The notes under the pieces: generated by a model
Seen by the model: the letters and a program-made list of their open reading frames with translations, nothing else
The model's database searches: none
Told to the model about the DNA's origin: nothing
Program-made: the position numbers and the translations under genes
Shown: positions 5,731 to 13,433 of the stretch, in pieces
Numbering within the stretch: the stretch's first letter is position 1
Layout: the number at the start of each line of letters is the position of its first letter
From: a virus
Length of the DNA stretch: 27,693 bases
Reading direction: 5' to 3' (one strand)
IMG/VR virus record: IMGVR_UViG_3300046000_004843
Coordinates: 1 to 27,693 of that record

Positions 5731-8468
5731 AAACATACGCACTAGACTTTGAGTCCTATTACGATAGCGACTGCTCCATCACAACCCTCGGCCCGAGAGG
5801 TTATTTCTCCCATCCGGCATTCGATGCCTATATGGTTACCGTTGTAGGAGAGGAGGGACAAACCTATGCAGGACACCCCAAGAACTTTAATTGGGATTCA
5901 CTTAGGGGTAACAACGTAGTGATGCACAACGCATCGTTCGACGAATCGCTCTACCTTTACGGGGTTGAACAAGGATGGTATCAGAAGGTAGACTTTAACT
6001 GCTACTGCACGGCAGATATGGTAGCCTTCCTTGGCCTTCCAAGATCACTTAAGAACGCAACCGCTGCTGTCTTCGGGACTGAAATCACGAAGACAACCCG
6101 TGACAATATGAAGGGCAAACAGTGGAGCAACATGACTGATGACTTCAAGAAAGAGGTCACCGAGTATGCCATTAAGGATGCTGAGCTTTGCCTTAAACTG
6201 TGGCAGGAACTGTCGCATCGATGGCCTGAGACCGAACGTAATATCAGTCATGTGAACCGTAAAGTAGGTCAGCGCGGATTGCCTATTGACACCGACCTCT
6301 TGCAGAAGAACCTGAGTCAAATCAAAACAGAACTATTTGAAGCAGAGCAAAGCATCCCGTGGATCGGAGACTACACCCCCCTGTCCCGCAAAGCGTTTAA
6401 TGAGCAATGCCGCAAGCAAGGAATCACGCCACCATCCTCGCTCGCTCAAGATAGCGAAGAGGCCGATGCGTGGTTTGCTGCACATCAACAGGCGTGTCCT
6501 TGGGCGCGTGCTGTTCAAAGCTATCGCCGGATCAACGCCTTCCTCCGCAAGCTTGAAGCTTTCGATGCCGGAACCATGCCCGACGGTCGTTATTACGGTG
6601 GGCTTATGTATTGCGGGGCAAACCCAACGGCTCGTTTCAGCGGTAGCGGGGGTAACCTGAACCTGCAAAATCTACCGAGAGAGGCTATGTTCGGGGTAAA
6701 CTTCCGGCATATGATCAAACCAAAGGATGGATACAAGCTCATCGTAGTTGACCTGTCGCAGATCGAAGTCCGCACCCTCTGCTGGCTCGCCAAAGACACT
6801 AAAGCACTAGACCTGATTCGGGAATCCGATGATATCTACCATGCGTTCGGTGTATTGTTGGGTCTGCATGATCCGGCCAACGGACAACTTAAGGACTACG
6901 ATAAGGCACTACGACACAAGGTGAAGTCAATCGTCTTAGGTTGCGGATACGGGATGGGACCAAACAAGTTCTCCGCATTTGCTAATATGACATTTAGCGA
7001 AGCTGAGGTCGCAGTCAAGACATATCGGGATCACATGTCCACCGTTGTGAAATACTGGCGCGGTCTGGATCAAGATATGGTCATGGCTTATTCGCTGGAG
7101 GAACCCTTTGAACTAGACCTGCCATCTGGTCGCTCCATGCGATATGGCAAGCTGAAGCGCATGAAGGAGGCTGGTGGTATGAACCGCTTCCGGTATATTG
7201 GGAGGCTAGTGCGTAACGGTCAACTCCGCGACTTTGCCCTTTGGGGCGGAGTTTTGGCGGAGAACTGTGTGTCCCATGACTCAGAAGTCCTCACTTATGA
7301 TGCAGGTTGGGTGCGGATAGCAGATGTTAAGCCAGAGCAACTGGTATGGGACGGTATTCAATTTGTAACCCATAGTGGTTTCTTAGACAAAGGGGAGCAA
7401 CCCACCATTGACATATTCGGGATATCTGCGACACCAGACCACCGCTTCCTTGTAGGGGGTCTATGGCTACCAGCAGAAAAAGCTTGCTTACTCCCACTTG
7501 GAGAGGTATCCTCGCCGCCTTATGAAGCACAAGGAGTATACGGGACAGATATTTGGGACATGCACAGTAGTTCAAAGAGCGGGATCTACGAAGAGTTGCA
7601 GCGGAACAGGACACGGAACAAAAGCTCTTTGGGAACTCCAATGTCTTTGTGGCCGCAAAATAATTCGGATATCGAACGAAATCAAAAGGATCAAAACTTG
7701 TGGGCGGGGGTGCCCAATTCTGTCGTCAACCATATCGTCGGCCCGCACGATGCACGGACTATCGAACCACAGACTATTTGCTGTATGGAGATCAATGAAC
7801 GACAGATGCAAACTACCGTCCCACCAAGCATGGGCAAATTACGGGGGGCGTGGGGTCAAAGTATGTCAGAGATGGCAGAAGAGTTTCCAGAATTTTTGGG
7901 ACGACATGAGTCCTACATGGACTCAGGGACTCACACTAGACCGGATCAACAACAACAAGGGGTATCACCCAAAGAACTGCCGATGGGCTACTCGCTCACA
8001 GCAAGCGAGAAACACCCGCAGCTCCAAAATCCCATCGGAGATATTGGATTTAGCAAAATCCAATGGAGTCAAGGGCAGCACTCTTCGCTACCGAATTGCG
8101 AGCGGTTGGCCACAAAAGATAGCGGCTACGGCAAAACCAAACAGCTCAAACAGGTTGGGGACTTGCTCAACTGTGGCCCACGAAACCGCTTCGTGATCCG
8201 AGCGGGTAAGGGTTACCCCGTCCTAGTTGCACATAATTGCGCCCAAGGTTTAGCCCGAGATATTTTCTCAGATATGATGATCCGTGTTGACGCTGCTGGC
8301 TATCCTGTAATTCTGCACGTTCACGACGAGATGGTCTGCGAGGTTCCTGAGGAGCACGCAGAGCAAGCCCTTTCCAATATCCTTGAAATTATGCATACGG
8401 CACCGTCATGGATTCCTGACATTCCTGTTGCCGCTGAAGGACACATTCTTAATCTCTACTCCAAATGA
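5727..8468 (+). CDS. polA-like: Family A DNA polymerase precursor with intein
   Basis: A 913-residue precursor of the phage replicative polymerase. The N-terminal DnaQ-like 3'-5' exonuclease shows LDFE (Asp7, Glu9), HNASFD and EYAIKDAELC. The polymerase domain shows motif A DLSQIEVRTL (Asp342), motif B KVKSIVLGCGYGMG (about 398-411) and motif C HVHDEMVCEVPE (Asp867). Residues 514-837 are an intein (see separate entry); removing them leaves a 589-residue exonuclease-polymerase without a 5'-3' nuclease domain, a normal size for small phage polymerases. The host sequence rejoins as LAEN-CAQGLARDIF, the conserved block before motif C. The start overlaps the P-loop gene stop and the end overlaps the primase start, both as ATGA. 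Confidence 0.93.
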   Translation: MKTYALDFESYYDSDCSITTLGPRGYFSHPAFDAYMVTVVGEEGQTYAGHPKNFNWDSLRGNNVVMHNASFDESLYLYGVEQGWYQKVDFNCYCTADMVAFLGLPRSLKNATAAVFGTEITKTTRDNMKGKQWSNMTDDFKKEVTEYAIKDAELCLKLWQELSHRWPETERNISHVNRKVGQRGLPIDTDLLQKNLSQIKTELFEAEQSIPWIGDYTPLSRKAFNEQCRKQGITPPSSLAQDSEEADAWFAAHQQACPWARAVQSYRRINAFLRKLEAFDAGTMPDGRYYGGLMYCGANPTARFSGSGGNLNLQNLPREAMFGVNFRHMIKPKDGYKLIVVDLSQIEVRTLCWLAKDTKALDLIRESDDIYHAFGVLLGLHDPANGQLKDYDKALRHKVKSIVLGCGYGMGPNKFSAFANMTFSEAEVAVKTYRDHMSTVVKYWRGLDQDMVMAYSLEEPFELDLPSGRSMRYGKLKRMKEAGGMNRFRYIGRLVRNGQLRDFALWGGVLAENCVSHDSEVLTYDAGWVRIADVKPEQLVWDGIQFVTHSGFLDKGEQPTIDIFGISATPDHRFLVGGLWLPAEKACLLPLGEVSSPPYEAQGVYGTDIWDMHSSSKSGIYEELQRNRTRNKSSLGTPMSLWPQNNSDIERNQKDQNLWAGVPNSVVNHIVGPHDARTIEPQTICCMEINERQMQTTVPPSMGKLRGAWGQSMSEMAEEFPEFLGRHESYMDSGTHTRPDQQQQGVSPKELPMGYSLTASEKHPQLQNPIGDIGFSKIQWSQGQHSSLPNCERLATKDSGYGKTKQLKQVGDLLNCGPRNRFVIRAGKGYPVLVAHNCAQGLARDIFSDMMIRVDAAGYPVILHVHDEMVCEVPEEHAEQALSNILEIMHTAPSWIPDIPVAAEGHILNLYSK
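7266..8237 (+). mobile_element. Intein in the DNA polymerase (324 residues)
   Basis: The intein starts at Cys514 in block A (CVSHDSEVLTYDAGWVRI). Block B is SATPDHRFLVGG, with the TxxH motif at 569-572. Block F is VGDLLNCGPRNRFVIR (810-825), and the end is block G VLVAHN followed by Cys838, so Cys1, the B-block His, the penultimate His, the terminal Asn and a Cys+1 nucleophile are all present. Splicing should therefore work; this is inferred from known intein chemistry. The splicing parts amount to about 115 residues (about 514-597 and 808-837). The roughly 210 residues between them have no endonuclease motif in this frame. That DNA instead encodes an HNH endonuclease in the +1 frame. Confidence 0.9.
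7522..8196 (+). CDS. HNH homing endonuclease nested out of frame in the intein
   Basis: A 224-residue protein read +1 relative to the polymerase frame and lying wholly inside the intein. Residues 6-16 (YTGQIFGTCTV) and the Cys cluster W38-x-LQCLCG...TCGRGC (Cys41, 43, 60, 64) match the N-terminal part of phage HNH homing endonucleases. Residues 78-130 (HGLSNHRLFAVWRSMNDRC..YGGRGVKVCQRW..FWDDM) and the HNH core LTLDRINNNKGYHPKNCRWA (Asp140, Asn144, Asn152) are intact. Residues 172-203 (ILDLAKSNGVKGSTLRYRIA) form a helix-turn-helix of the homing-endonuclease type. It presumably cuts intein-free polymerase genes. The ATG at 7522 begins the conserved part; a TTG at 7498 is in frame and the preceding stop is at 7453. 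GGAGAGG (7500-7506) lies 15 bases upstream of the ATG. Confidence 0.9.
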   Translation: MKHKEYTGQIFGTCTVVQRAGSTKSCSGTGHGTKALWELQCLCGRKIIRISNEIKRIKTCGRGCPILSSTISSARTMHGLSNHRLFAVWRSMNDRCKLPSHQAWANYGGRGVKVCQRWQKSFQNFWDDMSPTWTQGLTLDRINNNKGYHPKNCRWATRSQQARNTRSSKIPSEILDLAKSNGVKGSTLRYRIASGWPQKIAATAKPNSSNRLGTCSTVAHETAS

Positions 8469-10624
8469 AATACCGCTACCTCAAAAACAACCGTGCTGTC
8501 GTTACAGCAGCAACTGATGACTTATCAACCCTTACGCATACATGCCCGACATTCGCGAATAAAGCGGAATACCGAGAGTGGTGCGCGAAGGAAACCACAG
8601 ACCATTGCTTCTATTCAATGGCGGAAGGGGACTCCCCAAACGCTAGGATTAGCACAGAGAATCCTGTCAACAAGATCCACGGCTTTGTCGCGGACTTTGA
8701 TGACGTTCCTGTTGATTGGAATACCATCGATCAAGTGCTTAAGATTCGATGCGATGGATCACCAATGCCAACATGGAGGTCCAAAACCCATTCCGGTTTC
8801 ATTCGTCTTGTATGGGAGTTCGACTCACCGCTTCCTATCGCGCCAGATATTGCGCCCGCTTTCCTGAAGCGATTGTGCGATGCCTTGAAGGCTTCGATGA
8901 TTCTAGGCGGCTTTGATAAGACAAGCCTCAAGCCGTCTCAGTACTTTGAGATTGGGACTAATTGGACTAAGATCGGGGATCAAATCCCGATTAACTTTGC
9001 CCGAACAATCCTACTTAAAGCCGCAAACGATACGCCGATCAAAACATCGGATACGAATGTCCCGCTTGATGAGATCGCTGCTGAAGTCTTACGCAAATTC
9101 CCGAACAGATGGAAGAACGACTTTGTAGTTGGGGCAAGGGGTCCGCTGTTCTGGATTGACGACGGCATCGACCGTGACGGCTGTCAGGTTAGGGAAGACG
9201 GTATGATCTGCTATTCTGACCGCGCAGGAAAGGGGTTTGCATCATGGCGTGAAATCCTAGGCAAGAAGTTCCTAGACCAGTTTGAGGAGAAGAAACTCTC
9301 CCACCTTATTAACCAATACTGGTTTAATGGTAAGAACTATTACAAACTCCTTGACGGAGGTCCAGTAGCCATTCCAAAAGACCAGCTTATTCTGGAGCTA
9401 CGGAAGGCTGGTTTCTGCCCTAAGATGAAGAAGAACCAGACGATCACTGAGATTGAGCAGGCTATCCTCTCTATCTCAAATGATTGCCGTGTCGAGGAGG
9501 TCGCACCCGTTGTGTTCTCAAAGGAACGTGTAGTCTGTTTCAATGGACGCAAGATTCTTAATAGCTGTAGGGCTGTGCCAGTCCAACCTGCGGACAATGG
9601 CGACCCAGCCAACTGGCCGTGGATTCACCAGTTTGTAATCCCATTCTTCGCGGATGATGACAATGGCAATTCGACGCTACCTTACTTCCTTGCATGGTAT
9701 CAGCGACTCTATCTAGCTATCCTTAACCATCGGCTCGATCAAGGACAACTGTTTATCTTATTGGGCCCAACAGGGCACGGCAAGACGCTGTTGACCAACA
9801 AGATCATTGGCGCATCAGTCGGCGGGTTTAGTGACGCTTCGGATTACTTGTCGGGCAGAACAAACTTCAACCGCGATCTTTGTGGCTCTGCTGCTTGGGT
9901 TATCGATGACCAAACCGCAGCGGCAACCTATGCAGATCAGCGTAAGTTCGTAGAGCTTACGAAGCGTTGTGTAGCTAATCCACGGCTTGAGTATCACGCT
10001 AAGTATGCTGACGCTATTCCACTTCCGTGGTCCGGTAGGGTTATGATGTCCCTTAACCTCGACGCAAACTCTCTCGCTGCACTGCCATCATTGGACAGTA
10101 GCAACCGAGATAAGATTATTGCGTTGCGTATTAGTGGCGGGCATAAGGTTAAGTTTGGGTCAAACGACTTTGTCGAAAGCACAATCACGACAGAACTCCC
10201 CTACTTCCTTAAGTGGCTTATCGATTGGAAAGCTCCGCTTGAGGTTAAGGACTCAAGCCGCTTCGGGGTCAAAACGTACATTGACTCGTTTATCGAAGCA
10301 GCCGCCTATGACAATAGCTCGCGTTCAGCAATTGCTGAAATGGTGGAGTTCTTCGCTAAGAAGGTCCGCGAGCATATTGACAAACCAAAATGGCGTGGTA
10401 CTCTTACTGAGTTCACCGTCGTCCTGCACGAATCAAACGGCGGTCGCAGCGTAGGCAACAGCAACAACCTTGAGTTTGTGCGTAGGGGCATGACAGTCCT
10501 TGAGGAGGTCAGCAAGCACAACAAAGGTATTCGACCCGTCCGAAGCAGGGGTGACGGTGGTGGTAAGGTATGGGAGATCGATCTGTCTAAGGACTTCGAT
10601 ATCGATAAAGGCGACGACTTCTAA
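8465..10624 (+). CDS. Primase-helicase fusion (AEP-like primase plus SF3/D5-like ATPase)
   Basis: A 719-residue protein that should prime and unwind at the phage fork. The N-terminal part has KIHGFVADFDD (Asp77, Asp79, Asp80), resembling motif I of archaeo-eukaryotic primases, and the later WRSKTHSGFIRLVWEF resembles the His-containing motif of that fold. A middle linker contains a helical segment (LILELRKAGFCPKMKKN). The C-terminal ATPase has Walker A GPTGHGKT (434-441) and a Walker B-like AAWVIDDQ (Asp481, Asp482). It ends with a basic then acidic tail. The domain pair is typical of phage and plasmid primase-helicases. It starts at ATGA with the polymerase stop. Its stop overlaps by four bases the convergent nuclease gene. 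Confidence 0.85.
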   Translation: MKYRYLKNNRAVVTAATDDLSTLTHTCPTFANKAEYREWCAKETTDHCFYSMAEGDSPNARISTENPVNKIHGFVADFDDVPVDWNTIDQVLKIRCDGSPMPTWRSKTHSGFIRLVWEFDSPLPIAPDIAPAFLKRLCDALKASMILGGFDKTSLKPSQYFEIGTNWTKIGDQIPINFARTILLKAANDTPIKTSDTNVPLDEIAAEVLRKFPNRWKNDFVVGARGPLFWIDDGIDRDGCQVREDGMICYSDRAGKGFASWREILGKKFLDQFEEKKLSHLINQYWFNGKNYYKLLDGGPVAIPKDQLILELRKAGFCPKMKKNQTITEIEQAILSISNDCRVEEVAPVVFSKERVVCFNGRKILNSCRAVPVQPADNGDPANWPWIHQFVIPFFADDDNGNSTLPYFLAWYQRLYLAILNHRLDQGQLFILLGPTGHGKTLLTNKIIGASVGGFSDASDYLSGRTNFNRDLCGSAAWVIDDQTAAATYADQRKFVELTKRCVANPRLEYHAKYADAIPLPWSGRVMMSLNLDANSLAALPSLDSSNRDKIIALRISGGHKVKFGSNDFVESTITTELPYFLKWLIDWKAPLEVKDSSRFGVKTYIDSFIEAAAYDNSSRSAIAEMVEFFAKKVREHIDKPKWRGTLTEFTVVLHESNGGRSVGNSNNLEFVRRGMTVLEEVSKHNKGIRPVRSRGDGGGKVWEIDLSKDFDIDKGDDF

Positions 10625-11148
10625 ACCGCAATACGCTTCTTCGTCAACTTAAGGGTTGGCGGATAAAGCTCCGAGATTGGCAACGTGAACTCATCAGCAA
10701 AGGAAAGTTTTCCATCGCTGGGGTCCACGTTGCCTTTTGGCAGGAATACTGCACGCTCAATAAACTCACGGGCTGGCATCCAGCCGACAATAGTAGCCAA
10801 AGTCATTTGTTGGTTACACCTAACAAAATAGTAAACATTACATTTGCTACACAGCTTTTCCTTATTGGCCTCGCTACCGTACACACGGGCAACATAATGG
10901 GGTTCAGGAACGGCTACGGCTTTTGTGGTCTTTACATCAACAGTTATTTTGTTGGGCAGCACAATATCATAGGCCGGATTCGAATCTCCGACACGCTCCC
11001 CGCCGATGGTCTCCTGCACAAGGATTTCACCCATCATGCCAATCTCATTGCCTGCTCCTCTTGTAATTGACTTATACAAGACCCCCATTTGTTTAGCCTC
11101 AAGACGCGCCTGTTTACGGTTCGCGTCCGAGGGTTTGATGATTTTCAT
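10621..11148 (-). CDS. PD-(D/E)XK-fold endonuclease-like protein
   Basis: A 175-residue protein. GEILVQETIG (Glu41), AYDIVLPNKI (Asp61) and TVDVKTTK (Asp71, Lys73) match the E...D...(D/E)xK layout of restriction-like and Holliday-resolvase-type nucleases. A later CSKCNVYYFVRC gives three cysteines in a strand region. The N-terminal 30 residues are basic. Its role could be resolution of branched DNA before packaging, or host or own DNA cleavage; neither can be fixed. It is the last gene of the - strand unit, starts at TAATG with the connector-like gene, and ends inside the convergent primase stop. Confidence 0.65.
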   Translation of the reverse strand: MKIIKPSDANRKQARLEAKQMGVLYKSITRGAGNEIGMMGEILVQETIGGERVGDSNPAYDIVLPNKITVDVKTTKAVAVPEPHYVARVYGSEANKEKLCSKCNVYYFVRCNQQMTLATIVGWMPAREFIERAVFLPKGNVDPSDGKLSFADEFTLPISELYPPTLKLTKKRIAV

Positions 11149-12089
11149 TAGTAAAGTTGGAACAAACGACTTTGTGATCCGGTCCCGTAAGGGTCGATGT
11201 TAAGTCGCGGGATAGCTGCTCCCCTACTGGAGTTGACTTCCTCTTCCATCAAAAGCATACACTGACTCCAGTGGTACTGGGCACGCTCAATGTCCGCAGC
11301 GTCTTCCATGAGCCTACCTAAAAGCCCGTGTTTAATTGCTCCAATATTGCCTACGTGCACAATTTGATTATCCTTGTACAGGGGCTGGAAAGCCCGCTTG
11401 CAGAGCACATGCACTACGGTCTCACCATCTACGGCTCCATTGATTCGGAATCGGCGGTAGCGGGTGACACCGCTGTCTGGCCCGACTGTTGCAATAGTAG
11501 TGTCGCTGTCTAAAGCTGTTGTGCGAAGGTCAAAAGATCCGGTCAGGCTGTCATACCGAATGCTCACAATGCTTGTAACAGGTGTACTAAAATTGATACG
11601 GTAGGGGGTTGTAAGCAAAGCTCCAGTATAAAATTGGTCACCATCACTACCAATGACCTCGATTGTGCTGCCGTCACTTGGCGAAAAAGTATGGGTGGTG
11701 CCGGAGCCGGATGCGGATTCGATGTACAAGTTTGCTGTGGCCGCAGCAAAAAGTTGTTTGGTGGGGGTATAGCCAGCATCAATCAAGCCCCATTGGGTGG
11801 TGGCGTTATTGGACAAGTTGCCAATGCCAACAGATTTAAAGTCGTGCCACAAAGACCGAACGGGAACAGGAAACCCGTCAACCATTGTAAGCAATACGGA
11901 ATCGGCATCATCTGGAAGTGTGACGCACCCATTGACTACGGGCAGACTATACTGAACAGTAAGGTCGCGGTAAATTCCCATGTTGTAAATACGAGAAAGC
12001 ACTTGGTTCAGGCTAGACTTAAAGTCGCCGTTAGGCTCAACGTATGTGTCGAGCATTGGTGCAAGCTGGCTAAGGGTATAGGCGGGCAT
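11148..12089 (-). CDS. Virion structural protein, probable head-tail connector or adaptor
   Basis: A 313-residue protein. The N-terminal helical part (YTLSQLAPMLDTYVEPNGDF) leads into LPVVNGCVTLPDDADSVLLT and a beta-rich middle with a Gly/Ser/Thr-rich inserted domain (about 115-150). The C-terminal part is an amphipathic helical region, HGLLGRLMEDAADIERAQYH followed by WSQCMLLMEEEV. This layout (small helical head, beta insert, C-terminal helices with acidic A/E/Q-rich pattern) is seen in head-tail adaptor and tail tubular proteins of short-tailed phages. I recognise the style rather than a specific family. It is downstream of the lysozyme gene and coupled (TAATG) to the nuclease gene. Confidence 0.5.
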   Translation of the reverse strand: MPAYTLSQLAPMLDTYVEPNGDFKSSLNQVLSRIYNMGIYRDLTVQYSLPVVNGCVTLPDDADSVLLTMVDGFPVPVRSLWHDFKSVGIGNLSNNATTQWGLIDAGYTPTKQLFAAATANLYIESASGSGTTHTFSPSDGSTIEVIGSDGDQFYTGALLTTPYRINFSTPVTSIVSIRYDSLTGSFDLRTTALDSDTTIATVGPDSGVTRYRRFRINGAVDGETVVHVLCKRAFQPLYKDNQIVHVGNIGAIKHGLLGRLMEDAADIERAQYHWSQCMLLMEEEVNSSRGAAIPRLNIDPYGTGSQSRLFQLY

Positions 12090-12111
12090 TAGTTCTTTTT
12101 TGTTAAAGGCT

Positions 12112-12753
12112 TTACTGGGCTACAGGTAACTGGTTGAAGCGACTCTCCACCGCACTTTGAAAACTCACGGGCTTTTCTTTTTTGATTACAGAAGCCATCT
12201 CCTCCATACGCTTAGCTACTCCAGACTTCGCCTCTTTTGCTTTCCGGTACTCTTCGTTGTCCAAGAACTCACGAGCGGCCCCTGCAAAATCATTCTTACG
12301 AAGTAATTTCACAGCGTTAGGCGAGCCAGTAATATCCCCCCTATAAGCCCCAGAAACCAGTTGCGCCTGAAGCTCCGGCGAGAAACTGCTAAACGCGTCG
12401 GAGCCAACGAGCTTCTTCGCCAACGTAATCTTCTCAGCAATGGCTTTGGTGGCAAGGTCTTTGGCAGTCGCTTCGTTGATCTCTTTCCCAAAAAAGGGGC
12501 TGGCTTTGAGGTCAGCGTCAGTTCCCTTACCAATCAAAGTACCAACCCCAACCGTCCAGTTTCTTTTAGTATCGAGGTAGGGTTTCGACCTAAAGCCTTC
12601 GTGCCTACGAATTACCTCAAAAGCTTTATCTGCAAGGTCTTTATTCTCAAAAGCAGGCATGGGCTCTTCCTCATCGGGCTTAAAGCCAAATTGGTCAGCA
12701 CGCAGTTCTTCTGGAGAAGGGACTCTTTTGGGCTTTACAAGAACAGGATTCAC
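12112..12753 (-). CDS. GH24 lysozyme (T4-type muramidase), possibly virion-associated
   Basis: A 213-residue peptidoglycan hydrolase. The GH24 catalytic triad Glu-x8-Asp-x5-Thr is exact in HEGFRSKPYLDTKRNWTVGV (Glu52, Asp61, Thr67), followed by GVGTLIGKG and the C-terminal GAYRGDITGSPNAVKLL plus a Arg/Lys helix. An acidic N-terminal extension of about 40 residues (with no signal peptide) precedes the domain. It lies among tail genes, far from the amidase and the holin-like gene, so it may be a virion enzyme that opens the wall at entry rather than the endolysin; this is inference. The start codon is GTG at 12753; a downstream ATG at residue 32 is also possible. Confidence 0.88.
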   Translation of the reverse strand: MNPVLVKPKRVPSPEELRADQFGFKPDEEEPMPAFENKDLADKAFEVIRRHEGFRSKPYLDTKRNWTVGVGTLIGKGTDADLKASPFFGKEINEATAKDLATKAIAEKITLAKKLVGSDAFSSFSPELQAQLVSGAYRGDITGSPNAVKLLRKNDFAGAAREFLDNEEYRKAKEAKSGVAKRMEEMASVIKKEKPVSFQSAVESRFNQLPVAQ

Positions 12754-12818
12754 TAAGTTATTTCTTTAATCTTTTACAAGCCAGAATGTATAGGGAGAAA
12801 AACAAAGAGTCAAGCCAT

Positions 12819-13433
12819 TTAAACTGGATGAAGGTAGCGGTGGGGCCAGAGGATGCTAGAGCGGTCGCAGTTCGTTACAATCCGACGGCATTGGAGCAGC
12901 CGCCACCACTCCGTCAGATAGGGGCGGGCGTCGGATTCCGTGCGGTCAAGATCGGTGGTCATTGGTCGGGATGTTTGGGGGATGGCCCGAGGCCCGATCA
13001 GGGCGCAAACTTCGGATCGCATGGAGTCGCAAAGCGTCGGAACGGGTCCAGACGTTTCAGCAAGGGCATCATGGATCTTCTCAGTGGTGCCTTCAAGTGA
13101 TTCGGCGTCCCAATACAGCCCGCGAAAGACGACGCCCAACTCGTGGTGTGGCATGGCGGGGAGTTGCATCGCGGTAAAGATCCGACGCACGGCTTCGGGC
13201 AGGGCGTCCTTGTCCGTTGGAACTTGCCACAGAAATCCGAAGCGGTTGCCGACGGGCGACTCCGTGAACGTCACACCCGATAACCCATTGGGAAAAACCA
13301 CTTGGTGCCCACACGGACATTCAGGACCAATGGTCCAATCAATCTCCGGTGACGGGTCAGAGGCGATGGCGTTGGCTATCAGACGCACTCTCGCGCCGAG
13401 ACCGTGGATGGCTGGGATCGGTTTAACGTGCAT
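12819..13433 (-). CDS. Fucosyltransferase-like glycosyltransferase (putative)
   Basis: A 204-residue protein. HGLGARVRLIANAIA (residues 10-24) followed by IDWTIGPECPCGH and VVFPNGLSGVTF resembles the N-terminal GLG-x-R-x-R motif and following I-x-W strand of the NodZ/FUT8-type fucosyltransferases. HHELGVVFRGLYW resembles the central G-x-x-x-R strand. The end, WWRLLQCRRIVTNCDRSSIL, resembles the C-terminal D-x-x-x-L...S-S-x block. It is shorter than the cellular enzymes, so it may be minimal or degenerate. The DNA is visibly more G+C-rich than its neighbours, suggesting acquisition from elsewhere. The ATG overlaps the upstream stop (ATGA, 13431-13435). It could modify virion or host glycans. 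The family call is tentative. Confidence 0.4.
   Translation of the reverse strand: MHVKPIPAIHGLGARVRLIANAIASDPSPEIDWTIGPECPCGHQVVFPNGLSGVTFTESPVGNRFGFLWQVPTDKDALPEAVRRIFTAMQLPAMPHHELGVVFRGLYWDAESLEGTTEKIHDALAETSGPVPTLCDSMRSEVCALIGPRAIPQTSRPMTTDLDRTESDARPYLTEWWRLLQCRRIVTNCDRSSILWPHRYLHPV

Noticed and set aside
7266-8237. Explaining the nested HNH frame by two compensating sequencing errors
   Set aside because: If the HNH were truly in frame with the intein, the present polymerase frame through it would be an arbitrary alternative frame and would be expected to contain stops; it is open for about 224 codons. Two errors in just the right places are also required. It cannot be excluded without reads, so it is kept as the refuting test.
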